The notes: generated from the sequence alone by a model not told the origin. Counted from the first letter of the stretch, positions 24,824 to 36,235 are shown. The stretch: 52,566 nucleotides of DNA from Parasulfuritortus cantonensis (GCF_004337445.1 NZ_SJZB01000052.1:1-52566); one strand, 5' to 3'. Made by a program: numbers and translations.

Positions 24824-25840
24824 ATGGGGTTGGGAAATTCATCGGATGACGGCAATGGTGGCGAGCTGTTGCAGGCCGCTCAGTGCTTGCAAGCGTATTT
24901 GAAACATCATGGCGAACTGGGAAAGCCATTTGAAATCTTGACCGCACTTGCTGACCTGACGGTTGAGCGGTTGGGGAGGGGCCAGGAACCGCGACTCACC
25001 GCGCTCAATATCCTGGTACAGGTTGAGGGCAGGGATGATCGAGGGAAGAACCCCAGCAGCTGGATTAGCCAATCCTGGGGCAAGCTTGTTGAAGAGAAGC
25101 TACCGGAACGGGAAACTGGCCTTCGTCAGTTTGCCGAACAGCACGGATTGAGCTGTTACCCCTGGCCTGCGAAGGAAAAGAGCCCCGGAGGTGCGGGGAA
25201 TACATCGCACTATTTCCTGGAACTACGACCGTTAGGTCCGCAGCCCTTTGTGCAGATTCCTCCGGCCCCTGGCGATACCCAAAGGATTCAGTACATCCAG
25301 GAACTGACCCCCAAACCAGCCTGGTGGGCTAGATGGTTATTGGTAGGGGGTTACGCTTTGGCCGGATGGCGATTGTGGCTTTTCCTGGCCTATGCCGGTT
25401 TGGTGGCAGTTGCAACGGCTGGGGTTGTGATTCTTATCTGGCTGATCATTAGCTACTCGCCTAGCACAACGCCGTTAAGAACGCTGTTTATGCTCATCGC
25501 GGCTGCTGGGATGGCTCTGTGGCTAGGTTGGTCAGCGCTAAGGCCATTCGTACGTGCGCTCGACTGGGGCATTACCACAGCACCAAACCTACTTGTCGCA
25601 TTCTCGGAACGAAGTGTTCAGTTGGAGGTGCATCGGGAGCAGGGCACGTCACGCGGCGGTCCGAAAGTGCTTCGACTCGTCCGCTATGCCAGCACCTGTA
25701 GCATCTGCGGCGGCCATGTCGAGGTTGTAGACGGTAAGCGGGAGTTCCCCGATCGACTCGTCGGTCGTTGCCAGGAGTGTCCCGCGGAACACGTGTACAG
25801 CTTTGACCGAGTGACACGGTCCGGTAGGTGCCTGCGTTGA
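24824..25840 (+). CDS. membrane protein with C-terminal zinc ribbon
   Basis: A 338-residue protein. Residues 1-150 are soluble with helical character. Membrane segments occupy about 170-190, 195-215 and 225-250. The C-terminal 60 residues carry CSICGG and CQEC, a likely zinc ribbon. GAGAAGA precedes the ATG at 24824; a GTG at 24797 would add nine residues. It is divergent from the CoiA-like gene in the mobile island. No family is recognised. Confidence 0.7.
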   Translation: MGLGNSSDDGNGGELLQAAQCLQAYLKHHGELGKPFEILTALADLTVERLGRGQEPRLTALNILVQVEGRDDRGKNPSSWISQSWGKLVEEKLPERETGLRQFAEQHGLSCYPWPAKEKSPGGAGNTSHYFLELRPLGPQPFVQIPPAPGDTQRIQYIQELTPKPAWWARWLLVGGYALAGWRLWLFLAYAGLVAVATAGVVILIWLIISYSPSTTPLRTLFMLIAAAGMALWLGWSALRPFVRALDWGITTAPNLLVAFSERSVQLEVHREQGTSRGGPKVLRLVRYASTCSICGGHVEVVDGKREFPDRLVGRCQECPAEHVYSFDRVTRSGRCLR

Positions 25841-25883
25841 CAAGGAACGAGCACACCAACCTACCTGTCCTCAGAACATTCAT

Positions 25884-25971
25884 TCAGACTAGATCGATCG
25901 TGCTGCCCGCTCTTCGGCCTTTGCTGACATCGACCACTTGGAGTTTGTTGGGCAGGAATGCTTCGGTGACC
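25884..25971 (-). pseudogene. 3' tail of an unidentified gene cut by IS3
   Basis: On the minus strand a frame runs out of the IS3 end and gives a plausible tail (VTEAFLPNKLQVVDVSKGRR, ending TIDLV) before TGA. Only about 28 codons remain and the upstream part is not on the other side of the IS. The evidence is thin. Confidence 0.35.
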
Positions 25972-26010
25972 TGAACCGCCCCGGGTTCTGTGGAGGCTGA
26001 TTGGTTTAAG

Positions 26011-27248
<1,238 letters not shown>

Positions 27249-27298
27249 GGCTTCATTCTCTCAAGAGATGAAGCCTCCTCAAAACCCGGGGCGGTTCA

Positions 27299-27663
27299 TA
27301 GACGTTTTGGCATGGAAGCCAGATGGGGCCGTATTGGCCATTGAGTGCAAACGCCTAAAGGCCTCAAGAACCATCGCAGAGATTGCACTGACCTGTGAGC
27401 GGTTTCGTGGCAATGTTGGCGACCGCTTATACAAACATATTCGCCGAGAGGCATGGATACAGGGCAATCTAAACAGGCTGGCAAGGTTTACCAAGTTGGA
27501 GCCATCAGCGGTTCATGTTCGCTACCCAATGGTCGTCAGCAGACCGGTGCCCTTTAAGTATCTACAAGGATTGCCAGTTCCATCGTCGGAAATAGTCAAT
27601 GTTGGGGCACTGCCAGAATACGCAGCTCTTGAACCCTCCAATGCTCCCATCGGGTCCCACTGA
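27299..27663 (+). pseudogene. 3' fragment of a PD-(D/E)XK nuclease-like gene
   Basis: About 120 codons read out of the IS3 edge to TGA. It contains IDVLAWKPDGAVLAIECKRL, where Asp and the later E-C-K fit a PD-(D/E)XK nuclease core, then GDRLYKHIRREAW. The N-terminal part is missing and not found left of the IS. The lost portion was probably removed by an IS-linked deletion. Confidence 0.6.
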
Positions 27664-27729
27664 GTCCCAGAATCTCGCCGAGTTGGTGAAATATTGGTGA
27701 AATGACGGAAAAATGAGCATTTTTGAGCC

Positions 27730-27771
27730 GGATGAAGCGCTTTTTTTGCATGTAATATCCGCGCTTCATCC
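27730..27771 (-). terminator. inverted repeat downstream of nrdB
   Basis: GGATGAAGCGC (27730-27740) and GCGCTTCATCC (27761-27771), an 11-bp stem with a 20-base loop, lie twelve bases after the nrdB stop. A second small palindrome (AAAAATGAGCATTTTT) follows around 27710. It is probably a terminator, although the T tract is interrupted. Confidence 0.55.
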
Positions 27772-27782
27772 TCCCAAAATCG

Positions 27783-28945
27783 TCAATCCCAGGACAGCGC
27801 GCCCCCCGTTTGGTACTCGGTGACGCGGGTTTCGAAAAAGTTCTTTTCCTTTTTCAAATCAATCATTTCCGCCATCCATGGGAACGGGTTGTTGGCGCCC
27901 TGGAAGAGCTCATCCAGGCCGATTTGGGTGGCCCGACGGTTGGCAATAAACCTTAAGTATTCCTTGAATTGCGGGGCGTTCAGGCCCAGCACGCCGCGCG
28001 GCATGGTGTCCTCGGCGTAGGCGTATTCCAGCTCCACCGCCTTCATGAAGATGGCCTTCAGCTCGGCCTTGAAGTCGTTGGTCCACAGGCCGGGGTTTTC
28101 CAGCTTGATCTGGTTGATCATGTCGATGCCGAAATTGCAGTGCATGGACTCGTCGCGCAGGATGTACTGGTATTGCTCGGCGGCGCCGGTCATCTTGTTC
28201 TGCCGGCCCATGGCCAGGATCTGCACGAAGCCGACGTAGAAGAACAGGCCTTCCATCAGGCAGGCGAAGGCGATCAGCGACTTCAGGAAGGTCTGGTCGT
28301 TCTGCGGCGTGCCGGTCCGGAAGTCGGGGTCGGCCAGGACGTCGATGAAGGGCAGCAGGAATTCGTCCTTGGCGCGGATGGACGGAATCTCGTGGTAGGC
28401 GTTGAAGATTTCGCCCTCGTCCAGGCCCAGGCTCTCGACGATGTATTGGTAGGCGTGGGTGTGGATGGCCTCCTCGAAGGCCTGGCGCAGCATGTACTGG
28501 CGGCATTCGGGGCGGTGATCTGGCGGTAGGTGCCGAGCACGATGTTGTTGGCGGCCAGGCTGTCGGCGGTGACGAAGAAGCCCAGGTTGCGCTTGACGAT
28601 CAGGCGCTCGTCCTCGGTGAGGGCGTTGGCGTCCTTCCATTGGGCGATGTCGCGGCTCATGTTCACTTCCTGCGGCATCCAGTGGTTGGCGCAGGCGGCC
28701 AGGTACTTTTCCCAGGCCCATTTGTATTTGAACGGCACCAGCTGGTTGACGTCGGTGCTGGCGTTGATGATGCGCTTGTCCTCGGCGCGCACGCGGCGGA
28801 ATTTCTGGTCCGCCGGCGCGGCGACCGGGGTGGGACTCGGGTTCGCAGCCGCGCCGACGCCGAAGGATGTGAAGGCGGGGTCGAAGCCCTGGAGGGCGGG
28901 CTGCGGACGCGGGGCGGCGGGGATGTCGTCTTCGAAGTTCAGCAT
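27783..28945 (-). CDS. nrdB: ribonucleotide reductase beta subunit (class Ia), frameshifted
   Basis: The small subunit of aerobic ribonucleotide reductase, carrying the di-iron/tyrosyl radical. The first 145 codons (to RQITAP) and the rest ([20 protein letters not shown] onward) are in different frames; one base appears missing near 28508, since CCCCGAATGC would need CCCCGGAATGC. The motif E-A-I-H-T-H-A-Y carries the metal ligands and the radical Tyr in the E. coli spacing. [13 protein letters not shown] provides further ligands. AGGAGA precedes the ATG. Since the gene is normally essential, a base-call error is likely. Confidence 0.9.
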
Positions 28946-29010
28946 AGGGTCTCCTTCGGTCTGGTTTTATGGCCGTGGTGTCGGCGGGTGGTTCGTCGGG
29001 CGGGCATCGC

Positions 29011-30209
29011 TCAGGCAACCCCTGAGAAGCCCGAATAGCTGTCGGCGCTCGGGTCCATGGTCAGACCGTAGTCGTCCTGGCCCTTGAAGGTGAAGTTGAT
29101 GTGGGAGGGGTCGATGGTGGCCGTGCCGTCGGCGTTCTGGCTCAGCTTGAACAGGATGGTCGCGGAATGGTCGGTGCGGTTGTAGTAGACCGCCAGGGGG
29201 TCTGGGCGATGGTCGCCTCGGTGTCGGGCACCGCGATGCCGTTGTTGTAGGCGGCGCCGGGGGCCGTGCCGGTGGCGCGCGTGATGGTCCAGTTGAGCTC
29301 GTTCTCGACCGAGGCGGCGTCCATGGTCTTGCTGAACATGATGGTCACGGACAGGACCTTCTCGCTGTCCGCCTGGCTCAGGTAGGAACTCAGGGTGCTG
29401 ACCTTGGTGCCCGGGCTCAGTGAGGTGAGGAACTGCGGGAAGATGTCGCTGGTGTAGGCCGCCACCATCTTGGGCTGCGACTTCTCGTAGATGTATTCGG
29501 ACAGGCTGTCGGCCAGGCTGGAGTCGTTGCTTTCCAGCGTGCTGAGGACGTCCTTGGCGCCGCTGGCGTCGCCGCTGTCGAACAGGGTGTAGCCGAGTTC
29601 GGCATAGGCGTCCCAGTAGTCGCTCTGGATGCTGATGGCGTCCGCGAAGGCGCGGGTGGCGTCGTCGTAGCGGCCCAGCTTGGCGTAGGCGAGGCCCATG
29701 CCGTACTTGCCGTAGGGCTCGGTCGGGCTGCTCTGCTGGACCAGCTCGAACTGGCGCAGGGCCTGGTCGGTGAGGCCGACCGCCATGTAGCCCTGGCCGA
29801 GCGAATAGCGGTTGGCGGAACTCGGGTTGATGTTGACCGCCTTCTCGTATTCCGCCCGGGCGTCGTCCAGGCGGTCCATGGTGGTGTACAGGTTGCCGAG
29901 CGAGACGTGGGTGGCGTCGCGGGTCGGCGAGGCGGTGATGGAGTCCTTGTAGATCGCGACCGCCGACTGGTAGTCGCCCAGTTCCATGTAGGAGGTGGCG
30001 ATGTAGTCGTAGGCGCTGATGGCGGAATCGGCCGTCGGCGCCATGGCCACCGCCTGCTTGAGGGTCTGGATGGCCTGGCTGTAGTTGCCGTCGCTGTATT
30101 CGGTCAGGCCCTTTTCCAGGTAGCTGAGGGCGTACTGCTCCCGCTGCGAGTTCTGGCTGGCGTAGGTCGGGAACAGGTTGTCCACGGAAAAGTTGAACAG
30201 GTCGACCAT
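29011..30209 (-). CDS. TPR-repeat protein, frameshifted near the C-terminus
   Basis: A soluble protein of about 399 residues if repaired. Several tetratricopeptide repeats span residues 25-245 ([59 protein letters not shown]). It sits between nrdA and nrdB on the same strand. In the deposited frame the reading ends at 29142, but after TEATIAQ a one-base shift gives a sensible tail ([17 protein letters not shown], then GFSGVA) ending at 29011. The loss is in a C run at 29196-29200. Function unknown; a protein-assembly role is inferred. Confidence 0.75.
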
Positions 30210-30332
30210 CTCTCTACTCCCGGGCGTGCGCCGCCGTTGCCTCGATACTATCCATGTTAGCCGCCCGCGGCCCGGTTGCCGGCCGGGTTTCCGGGCACGA
30301 CGGCAGGCCGTGGGCGGACATGGCGCGGGCCT

Positions 30333-33203
30333 TTACTGGCAAGCCTCGCATTCCTCGAAGCCGGGGTCGCCGGGACGCAGGGTGCAGGCCTTGCCGACGA
30401 TCTCGGGCTCGGGCAGGTTGGCCGCGGCGGCGTGCTGGCCGGCGCCGCCGCCGGCACTGACTGCGTTCAGTTCGCCGCCCTTGCCGGTGGACTTCTCGGC
30501 GTGGGTGGCGCCCAGGGCGCGCAGGTAGTAGGTGGTCTTGAGGCCGCGGATCCAGGCCAGCTTGTAGGTCTCGTCGAGCTTCTTGCCGCTGGCGCCGTGG
30601 AAGTAGAGGTTCAGGCTTTGGGCCTGGTCGATCCACTTCTGGCGCCGGGCGCCGGCCTCGATCAGCCACACCGGGTCGATCTCGAAGGCGGTGGCGTACA
30701 GGCTGCGCAGCTCGGCCGGGATGCGGTCGATGCGGGCCAGGCTGCCGTCGAAGTACTTGATGTCGCCGACCATGACCTCGTCCCACAGGTTCATGGCCTT
30801 GAGGTCGCGCACCAGGTACTGGTTGACCACCGTGAACTCGCCCGACAGGTTCGATTTCACGAACAGGTTCTGGTAGGTCGGCTCGATGCTGGCGGAGACG
30901 CCGACGATGTTGGCGATGGTGGCGGTGGGGGCGATGGCCAGGCAGTTGGAGTTGCGCATGCCGACGCTCTGGATGCGGCTACGCAGCAGGTCCCAGTCCA
31001 GGGTGGCGCTATAGTCGGCCTCCAGGTAGCCGCCGCGCTCCTCGGCCAGCTTATTCAGGGAGTCCTGGGGCAGGATGCCCTGCGACCACAGGGAGCCGTT
31101 GAACGTGCTGTAGCGGCCGCGTTCCTCGGCCAGGTCGGTGGACGCCCAGTAGGCGTTGTAGGCCACCGCCTCCATGGCGCGGTCGGCGAATTCCACCGCC
31201 TCGGCGCTGGCGTAGGGGATGCGCAGCTTATGCAGGGCGTCCTGGAAGCCCATGATGCCCATGCCGACCGGACGGTGCTTCAGGTTGGAGTTGCGCGCCT
31301 TGCCGACGTTGTAGAAGTTGATGTCGATGACGTTGTCGAGCATGCGCATCGCCACCTTTATCGTACGGTGCAGCTTGTCGAAGTCCAGCCCGTTGGCGCC
31401 CAGGTGGTTGACCAGGTTCACCGAGCCCAGGTTGCACACGGCGATCTCGTTGTCGTTGGTGTGCAGGGTGATCTCGGTGCACAGGTTGGAGCTGTGCACG
31501 ACGCCGACGTGGCGGTTGGTGTAGCGGACGTTGCACGCGTCCTTGAAGGTGATCCAGGGGTGGCCGGTCTCGAACAGCATCGAGAGCATCTTGCGCCACA
31601 GGGCCAAGGCCTGGACCTTCTTGAACACCTTGATCTCGCCGCGCGCGGCCTTCTCTTCGTAGCGGGTGTAGGCCGCCTCGAAGTCCTTGCCGACCAGGTC
31701 GTGCAGGTCCGGGCAGTCGGACGGCGAGAACAGGGTCCACTCCTGGTTTTCCATGACCCGCTTCATGAATAGGTCGGGCACCCAGTTGGAGGTGTTCATG
31801 TCGTGGGTGCGGCGGCGGTCGTCGCCGGTGTTCTTGCGCAGTTCGAGGAATTCCTCGATGTCCATGTGCCAGGTTTCCAGGAAGGCGCACACGGCGCCCT
31901 TGCGCTTGCCGCCCTGGTTGACCGCCACGGCGGTGTCGTTGGCCACCTTGAGGAAGGGCACGACGCCCTGCGACTTGCCGTTGGTGCCCTTGATGTAGGC
32001 GCCCAGGGAGCGCACGTTGCTCCAGTCGTTGCCGACGCCGCCGGCGTACTTCTGCAGCAGGGCGTTTTCCTTGATGCCCTGGTAGATGCCATCCAGGTCG
32101 TCCGGGATGGTGGTCAGGTAGCAGCTCGACAGCTGGCTGTGGCGGGTGCCGGAATTGAACAGGGTGGGCGTGCTGGACATGAAGTCGAAGCTGGACAGCA
32201 CGTTGTAGAACTCGATGGCGCGTGCCTCGCGGTCGATCTCGTTGAGGGCCAGGCCCATGGCGACGCGCATGAAGAAGACCTGGGGCAGCTCGATGCGGCG
32301 GTCCTGGATGTGCAGGAAGTAGCGGTCGTACAGGGTCTGCAGGCCGAGGTACTGGAACTGGTTGTCGCGCCCGGCGTCCAGCGCCTTGCCCAGGCGCTCC
32401 AGGTCGTACTGGCCGAGGCGCTCGTCGAGCAGCTCGGCGGCGATGCCCTTGCGGATGTATTCGGGGAAGTAGTCGGCGTAGCGGGTGGCCATCTCGGCCT
32501 GGTTGACTTCCTCGCCCAGGACTTCGCGGCGGATGCTGTGCAGGAGCAGGCGGGCGGTGACCAGGGAGTAGTCGGGGTCGTTCTCGATCTGCGAACGGGC
32601 GGACAGGACCAGGGACTTGCGTACCTCCTCGCTGGGCACGCCGTCGTAGAGGTCGCGCAGGGTGGCCTGCAGGATGGCCTGCGGGTTGGCCTCCGGCAGG
32701 CCCTCGCAGGCGGCGCCGACCAGGGCGGACAGGCGGGCCAGGTCGATGGGCTTGCGCTCGCCGTTCTCGACGCAGTGCAGGGTGTGTGCCTCGGCCTGCT
32801 CCTGGCGCAGGCGGGCGCGCTCCTCGGCGCGCCGCTCGCGGTAGAGCACGTAGGCGCGGGCGACCTCGTGTTCGCCCGAGCGCATCAGGGCCAGCTCGAC
32901 CTGGTCCTGGATGTCCTCGATGTGGAAGGTGCCGCCGTTCGGCTGCCGGCGCAGCAGGGCCTGGACCACGGCCTGGGTCAGGTTCTCCACCAACTCGCGG
33001 ATGCGCGCCGAGGCGGCGGCCTGGCCGCCGCTCACGGCGATGAAGGCCTTGGTCATGGCGACCGCGATCTTGTTCGGCTCGAAGCCGACCACGGCGCCGT
33101 TGCGGCGGATGATCTGGTAGCCGACGTAGGCCGCGGCAGCGCCTTCGTCGGGCATGGTGGGGAGGGTGGGCTGGGCGGACATGTGTTCGGTGGAAAGCTG
33201 CAT
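30333..33203 (-). CDS. nrdA: ribonucleotide reductase alpha subunit (class Ia)
   Basis: A 956-residue large subunit that reduces ribonucleotide diphosphates. The N-terminus has an ATP-cone allosteric domain (YQIIRRNGAVVGFEPNKIAVAM). Active-site stretches are LSSCYL, NLCTEI and the PTATIANIVGVSASIEP loop. The C-terminal EECEACQ supplies the redox Cys pair for thioredoxin. The start MQLSTEH at 33203 is preceded by AAAGGAG; a longer frame to 33287 is unlikely. It is first in the unit nrdA, TPR, nrdB. NrdR boxes lie upstream. Confidence 0.95.
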   Translation of the reverse strand: MQLSTEHMSAQPTLPTMPDEGAAAAYVGYQIIRRNGAVVGFEPNKIAVAMTKAFIAVSGGQAAASARIRELVENLTQAVVQALLRRQPNGGTFHIEDIQDQVELALMRSGEHEVARAYVLYRERRAEERARLRQEQAEAHTLHCVENGERKPIDLARLSALVGAACEGLPEANPQAILQATLRDLYDGVPSEEVRKSLVLSARSQIENDPDYSLVTARLLLHSIRREVLGEEVNQAEMATRYADYFPEYIRKGIAAELLDERLGQYDLERLGKALDAGRDNQFQYLGLQTLYDRYFLHIQDRRIELPQVFFMRVAMGLALNEIDREARAIEFYNVLSSFDFMSSTPTLFNSGTRHSQLSSCYLTTIPDDLDGIYQGIKENALLQKYAGGVGNDWSNVRSLGAYIKGTNGKSQGVVPFLKVANDTAVAVNQGGKRKGAVCAFLETWHMDIEEFLELRKNTGDDRRRTHDMNTSNWVPDLFMKRVMENQEWTLFSPSDCPDLHDLVGKDFEAAYTRYEEKAARGEIKVFKKVQALALWRKMLSMLFETGHPWITFKDACNVRYTNRHVGVVHSSNLCTEITLHTNDNEIAVCNLGSVNLVNHLGANGLDFDKLHRTIKVAMRMLDNVIDINFYNVGKARNSNLKHRPVGMGIMGFQDALHKLRIPYASAEAVEFADRAMEAVAYNAYWASTDLAEERGRYSTFNGSLWSQGILPQDSLNKLAEERGGYLEADYSATLDWDLLRSRIQSVGMRNSNCLAIAPTATIANIVGVSASIEPTYQNLFVKSNLSGEFTVVNQYLVRDLKAMNLWDEVMVGDIKYFDGSLARIDRIPAELRSLYATAFEIDPVWLIEAGARRQKWIDQAQSLNLYFHGASGKKLDETYKLAWIRGLKTTYYLRALGATHAEKSTGKGGELNAVSAGGGAGQHAAAANLPEPEIVGKACTLRPGDPGFEECEACQ

Positions 33204-33306
33204 CCCTTGGTCTCCTTTGCGCGCAGTGCGCCGCGGAACAGGGTCACGGCGGCGCTTTATTGGTTGTCCTGGCTGGTTTTGTGGCACCCCCGCCGTTTAT
33301 TAGAGA

Positions 33307-33322
33307 ACACTAAATCTAGTGT
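33307..33322. promoter_or_regulatory. NrdR box 1
   Basis: ACACTAAATCTAGTGT, a palindrome matching the NrdR consensus (acaCwAtATaTwGtgt). It lies about 100 bases upstream of nrdA. Confidence 0.9.
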
Positions 33323-33337
33323 CGGACGGGAATTGTG

Positions 33338-33353
33338 GCGCTAATTCTAGTGT
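33338..33353. promoter_or_regulatory. NrdR box 2
   Basis: GCGCTAATTCTAGTGT, with the right half identical to box 1. The two boxes start 31 bases apart, three helical turns, as is normal for NrdR pairs. Together they imply repression of nrdA by NrdR-(d)ATP. Confidence 0.88.
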
Positions 33354-33481
33354 CCGATCGGGTGCAGTCAACTGTTTTTTCGGGGCCCCGGAAGGCCTTG
33401 AAATTGCAGGGGGACGACTCCGGAAGCCGGTGCCGATGGCGTAGAATGCGACCCTTCATGCCTCATTAGACCGATCGAAGA

Positions 33482-34336
33482 ATGCGCAATACCGCCTGTC
33501 TGCTGGTGTCCTGCCCCGACCGCAAGGGGCTGGTCGCCGCCATCGCCGACTTCCTGCTCGCCCACAACGCCAACATCCTGCACGCCGACCAGCACCAGGA
33601 CCGCGAGGCCGGCCTGTTCCTGATGCGCGTGGAATGGGACCTGGAGGGCTTCGACCTCGGCCTGCACCGCTTCGAGGAGGCCTTCTCCCCGGTGGCGGCG
33701 AAGCACGACATGACCTGGCGCCTGGCCCTGTCCTCGGTGAAGCCGCGCCTGGCCATCTTCGTGTCCAAGTTCGACCACTGCCTGGCCGACCTGCTCTACC
33801 GCCACCACGCCGGCGAGCTGTACTGCGACATCCCGCTCATCCTCAGCAACCACCCCGACACCCACTGGCTGGCCGAGGCCTACAAGATCCCCTTCGTGCA
33901 CATCGACGTGACCAAGGAGAACAAGGCCGAGGCCGAGGCCCAGCAGCAGGCCCTGATGGCCGCCCACCACGTCGACTTCATTGTCCTGGCGCGCTACATG
34001 CAGGTCCTCTCGGCCGACTTCATCAACGCCTGGCAGAACCGGGTGATCAACATCCACCACTCCTTCCTGCCCGCCTTCCACGGTGCCAAGCCCTACCAGC
34101 GCGCCTTCGAGCGCGGCGTCAAGCTGATCGGCGCCACCAGCCACTACGTGACGGAAGTGTTGGACGACGGCCCCATCATCGAGCAGGACGTGGTCCGCAT
34201 CAGCCACCGCGACGATCTCGAGGACCTGGTCCAGAAGGGCGCCGACCTGGAGAAGGTGGTGCTCTCGCGCGCCGTGAAGTGGCACATCGACAACCGCATC
34301 CTGGTGTACGGCAACAAGACGGTGGTGTTCGACTGA
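33482..34336 (+). CDS. purU: formyltetrahydrofolate deformylase
   Basis: A 284-residue PurU that hydrolyses 10-formyl-THF to formate and THF, supplying formate and balancing one-carbon pools. The N-terminal ACT domain (residues 1-85: LLVSCPDRKGLVAAIADF) is followed by the formyltransferase-fold hydrolase domain with LARYMQVLSADFINAWQNR and the catalytic NIHHSFLPAF motif, then GATSHYVTEVLDDGPIIEQD. Length is typical. It is divergent from nrdA. Confidence 0.95.
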   Translation: MRNTACLLVSCPDRKGLVAAIADFLLAHNANILHADQHQDREAGLFLMRVEWDLEGFDLGLHRFEEAFSPVAAKHDMTWRLALSSVKPRLAIFVSKFDHCLADLLYRHHAGELYCDIPLILSNHPDTHWLAEAYKIPFVHIDVTKENKAEAEAQQQALMAAHHVDFIVLARYMQVLSADFINAWQNRVINIHHSFLPAFHGAKPYQRAFERGVKLIGATSHYVTEVLDDGPIIEQDVVRISHRDDLEDLVQKGADLEKVVLSRAVKWHIDNRILVYGNKTVVFD

Positions 34337-34368
34337 ACCCTGCCCCCGGGGCACCGCGAAACCCAGCC

Positions 34369-35544
34369 ATGATGTCGGCAGGTCCCCTGTCCAGCCTGTC
34401 CGTTCCCGCCCCGGAAACGGACTTCCCGGCCTTGCCGGCCAACGTCCACGCCCGGGCCCGGGTGCCGGTTTCCGCCCGGGAGGCCGCGACCATGGCCGCC
34501 GTGGTGCGCGCGGTCGAGGCGGTGGTCGCCCTGCCGGCCTACCGTGCCGCCGTCCTCGTCCACGCGCCGGCCAGCGCCGGGCACGAGAGCGCCGCCAGCG
34601 GGGTCTTCCTGGGCTTCGACTTCCACCTCACCCCGGCCGGTCCGCGCCTGATCGAGATCAACACCAATGCCGGCGGCGCGCTCCTGCACCTGGCCCGTCC
34701 GGACCTGGACGCCGGCATGCGGGCCGCCGCCGAGGCGCGCTTCCTCGCCATGTTCCTGGCGGAATGGCGCAGCCAGCGCGGCGACCGGCCGCTGGCCGCG
34801 GTCGCCATCGTCGACGAGCGGCCCGCCGCGCAGTTCCTGTACCCCGAGTTCGTGCTCTTCCAGCGCCTGTTCGAGCGCCACGGCATCGCCGCCGTGATCG
34901 CCGACCCGGCCGAGCTGGCCTGGCGCGACGGCGCCCTCCGCCATGGCGATCGGCGCATCGACCTGGTCTACAACCGGCTCACCGACTTCGGCCTCGACAC
35001 CTCCGGCCACGCCGCCCTGCGCCGCGCCTACCTGGAGGACGCCGTGGTCCTGACCCCGCACCCGCGCGCCCACGCCCTCTACGCCGACAAGCGCAACCTG
35101 ATCCTGCTGGGCGACCGTGCCACCCTGCTCGGCTGGGGCGTCGATCCGGCCCTCGCCGAACTGCTCGCCACCGCCATCCCGGCCACCGTGGCACTCACGC
35201 CGGCCAATGCCGAGGCCCTCTGGGAGACGCGCCGGAAGTGGTTCTTCAAGCCGGCCAACGGCTACGGCAGCAAGGGCGTGTACCGCGGCGACAAGCTGAC
35301 CAAGCGGGTGTGGGGCGAGATCCAGGCCGCCGACTACGTCGCCCAGGCCCACGTGCCGCCGGCCGAGCAGGTGGTCAGCGTGGCCGGCCAGGACGTCGCC
35401 CTGAAGTGCGACCTGCGCAACTACGTATATCGCGGCGAGGTGCAGCTCATGGCGGCCCGCCTGTACCAGGGCCAGACCACCAACGTGCGCACCCCGGGCG
35501 GCGGCTTCGCGCTGGTGGACGTCGCCGCCGGGGCGTCCGCCTGA
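34369..35544 (+). CDS. ATP-grasp-like protein of unknown substrate
   Basis: A 391-residue protein. The segments RLIEINTNAGGALLHLARPD, WFFKPANGYGSKGVYRGDK and KCDLRNYVYRGEVQL, then ARLYQGQTTNVRTPGGGFA, have the Lys, Gly-rich loop and Asn/Asp pattern of an ATP-grasp ligase, with order suggesting a circularly permuted or glutathionylspermidine-synthase-like form. I infer a ligase that joins a carboxylate to an amine. It begins 32 bases after purU and is probably co-transcribed. Confidence 0.7.
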   Translation: MMSAGPLSSLSVPAPETDFPALPANVHARARVPVSAREAATMAAVVRAVEAVVALPAYRAAVLVHAPASAGHESAASGVFLGFDFHLTPAGPRLIEINTNAGGALLHLARPDLDAGMRAAAEARFLAMFLAEWRSQRGDRPLAAVAIVDERPAAQFLYPEFVLFQRLFERHGIAAVIADPAELAWRDGALRHGDRRIDLVYNRLTDFGLDTSGHAALRRAYLEDAVVLTPHPRAHALYADKRNLILLGDRATLLGWGVDPALAELLATAIPATVALTPANAEALWETRRKWFFKPANGYGSKGVYRGDKLTKRVWGEIQAADYVAQAHVPPAEQVVSVAGQDVALKCDLRNYVYRGEVQLMAARLYQGQTTNVRTPGGGFALVDVAAGASA

Positions 35545-35588
35545 ACTCGCACGGCTCGGGGCGTCCCGCCGCTCGGTGATTGCCCGGC

Positions 35589-36050
35589 CTATTCCCGCCC
35601 ATAGGACGGGGCGAGCGCCGCAACCGCCTTCTCGATCGCGGCCCGTACGGTGGGCCTATCGATGATCTCGCTGCAGTAGAGGACGGGGAGCATCTTGTCC
35701 TTGCCCGGGTTGGCCTCGTCGCGAATCACGGCCATCCGGCCCCTCGCGCTTTCGGCCTGCACCTGTTCGGCGAGCCCGGCAAGGACATTCACATCCCCCT
35801 TCATGCGCTGCACGATGACGGACGCCCACGCGTCGCCCTGATCCATGAGGTAGGGCCGGTCCTGGCGGGCGAGGCAACTGGCTATCGCGTAGCCTTCCAC
35901 ATCGCGCAAGACGGCCGGTCTCGGCGCGCCGATCGTACCCGCTCCGTTCACCTGCCCAGCAATCGCCAACGCCGACAACAACAGGGCTAGTCGCGTCACG
36001 CAACCAGGGCGTTGAGACCTCAGCTCGGGTCTTGGCACTCTGCTTCTCAT
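35589..36050 (-). CDS. exported protein, possibly Tai4-like
   Basis: A 153-residue protein with an N-terminal signal (about residues 18-36). The mature part has YAIASCLARQ, DQGDAWASVIVQRMKG, MAVIRDEANPGKDKMLPVLY and CSEIIDRPTVRAAIEK, with two cysteines that could form a disulfide. The pattern is loosely like Tai4-type immunity proteins, which protect against type VI amidases, but no Tae4 or type VI gene is near, so the family call is weak. Confidence 0.6.
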   Translation of the reverse strand: MRSRVPRPELRSQRPGCVTRLALLLSALAIAGQVNGAGTIGAPRPAVLRDVEGYAIASCLARQDRPYLMDQGDAWASVIVQRMKGDVNVLAGLAEQVQAESARGRMAVIRDEANPGKDKMLPVLYCSEIIDRPTVRAAIEKAVAALAPSYGRE

Positions 36051-36235
36051 GGGGGGCTCCTATCCGACGCGGGCATTTCGCCCATATACCTGTCCAGAAT
36101 ACCGGTGCCATCTCATACAGGGTCGCCGGCCGATTTTTCCGCCCAGGCGCCCTCGGTCCGACCCCGATTGACGAGTTCTGTTTGAATGATGCTCGCAACC
36201 ATCGATGGTGTCGGTCCAGACTCGATTGCCGGCAA

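Noticed and set aside
31803..33344. 513-codon plus-strand frame opposite nrdA
   Set aside because: Antisense shadow of a clear nrdA.
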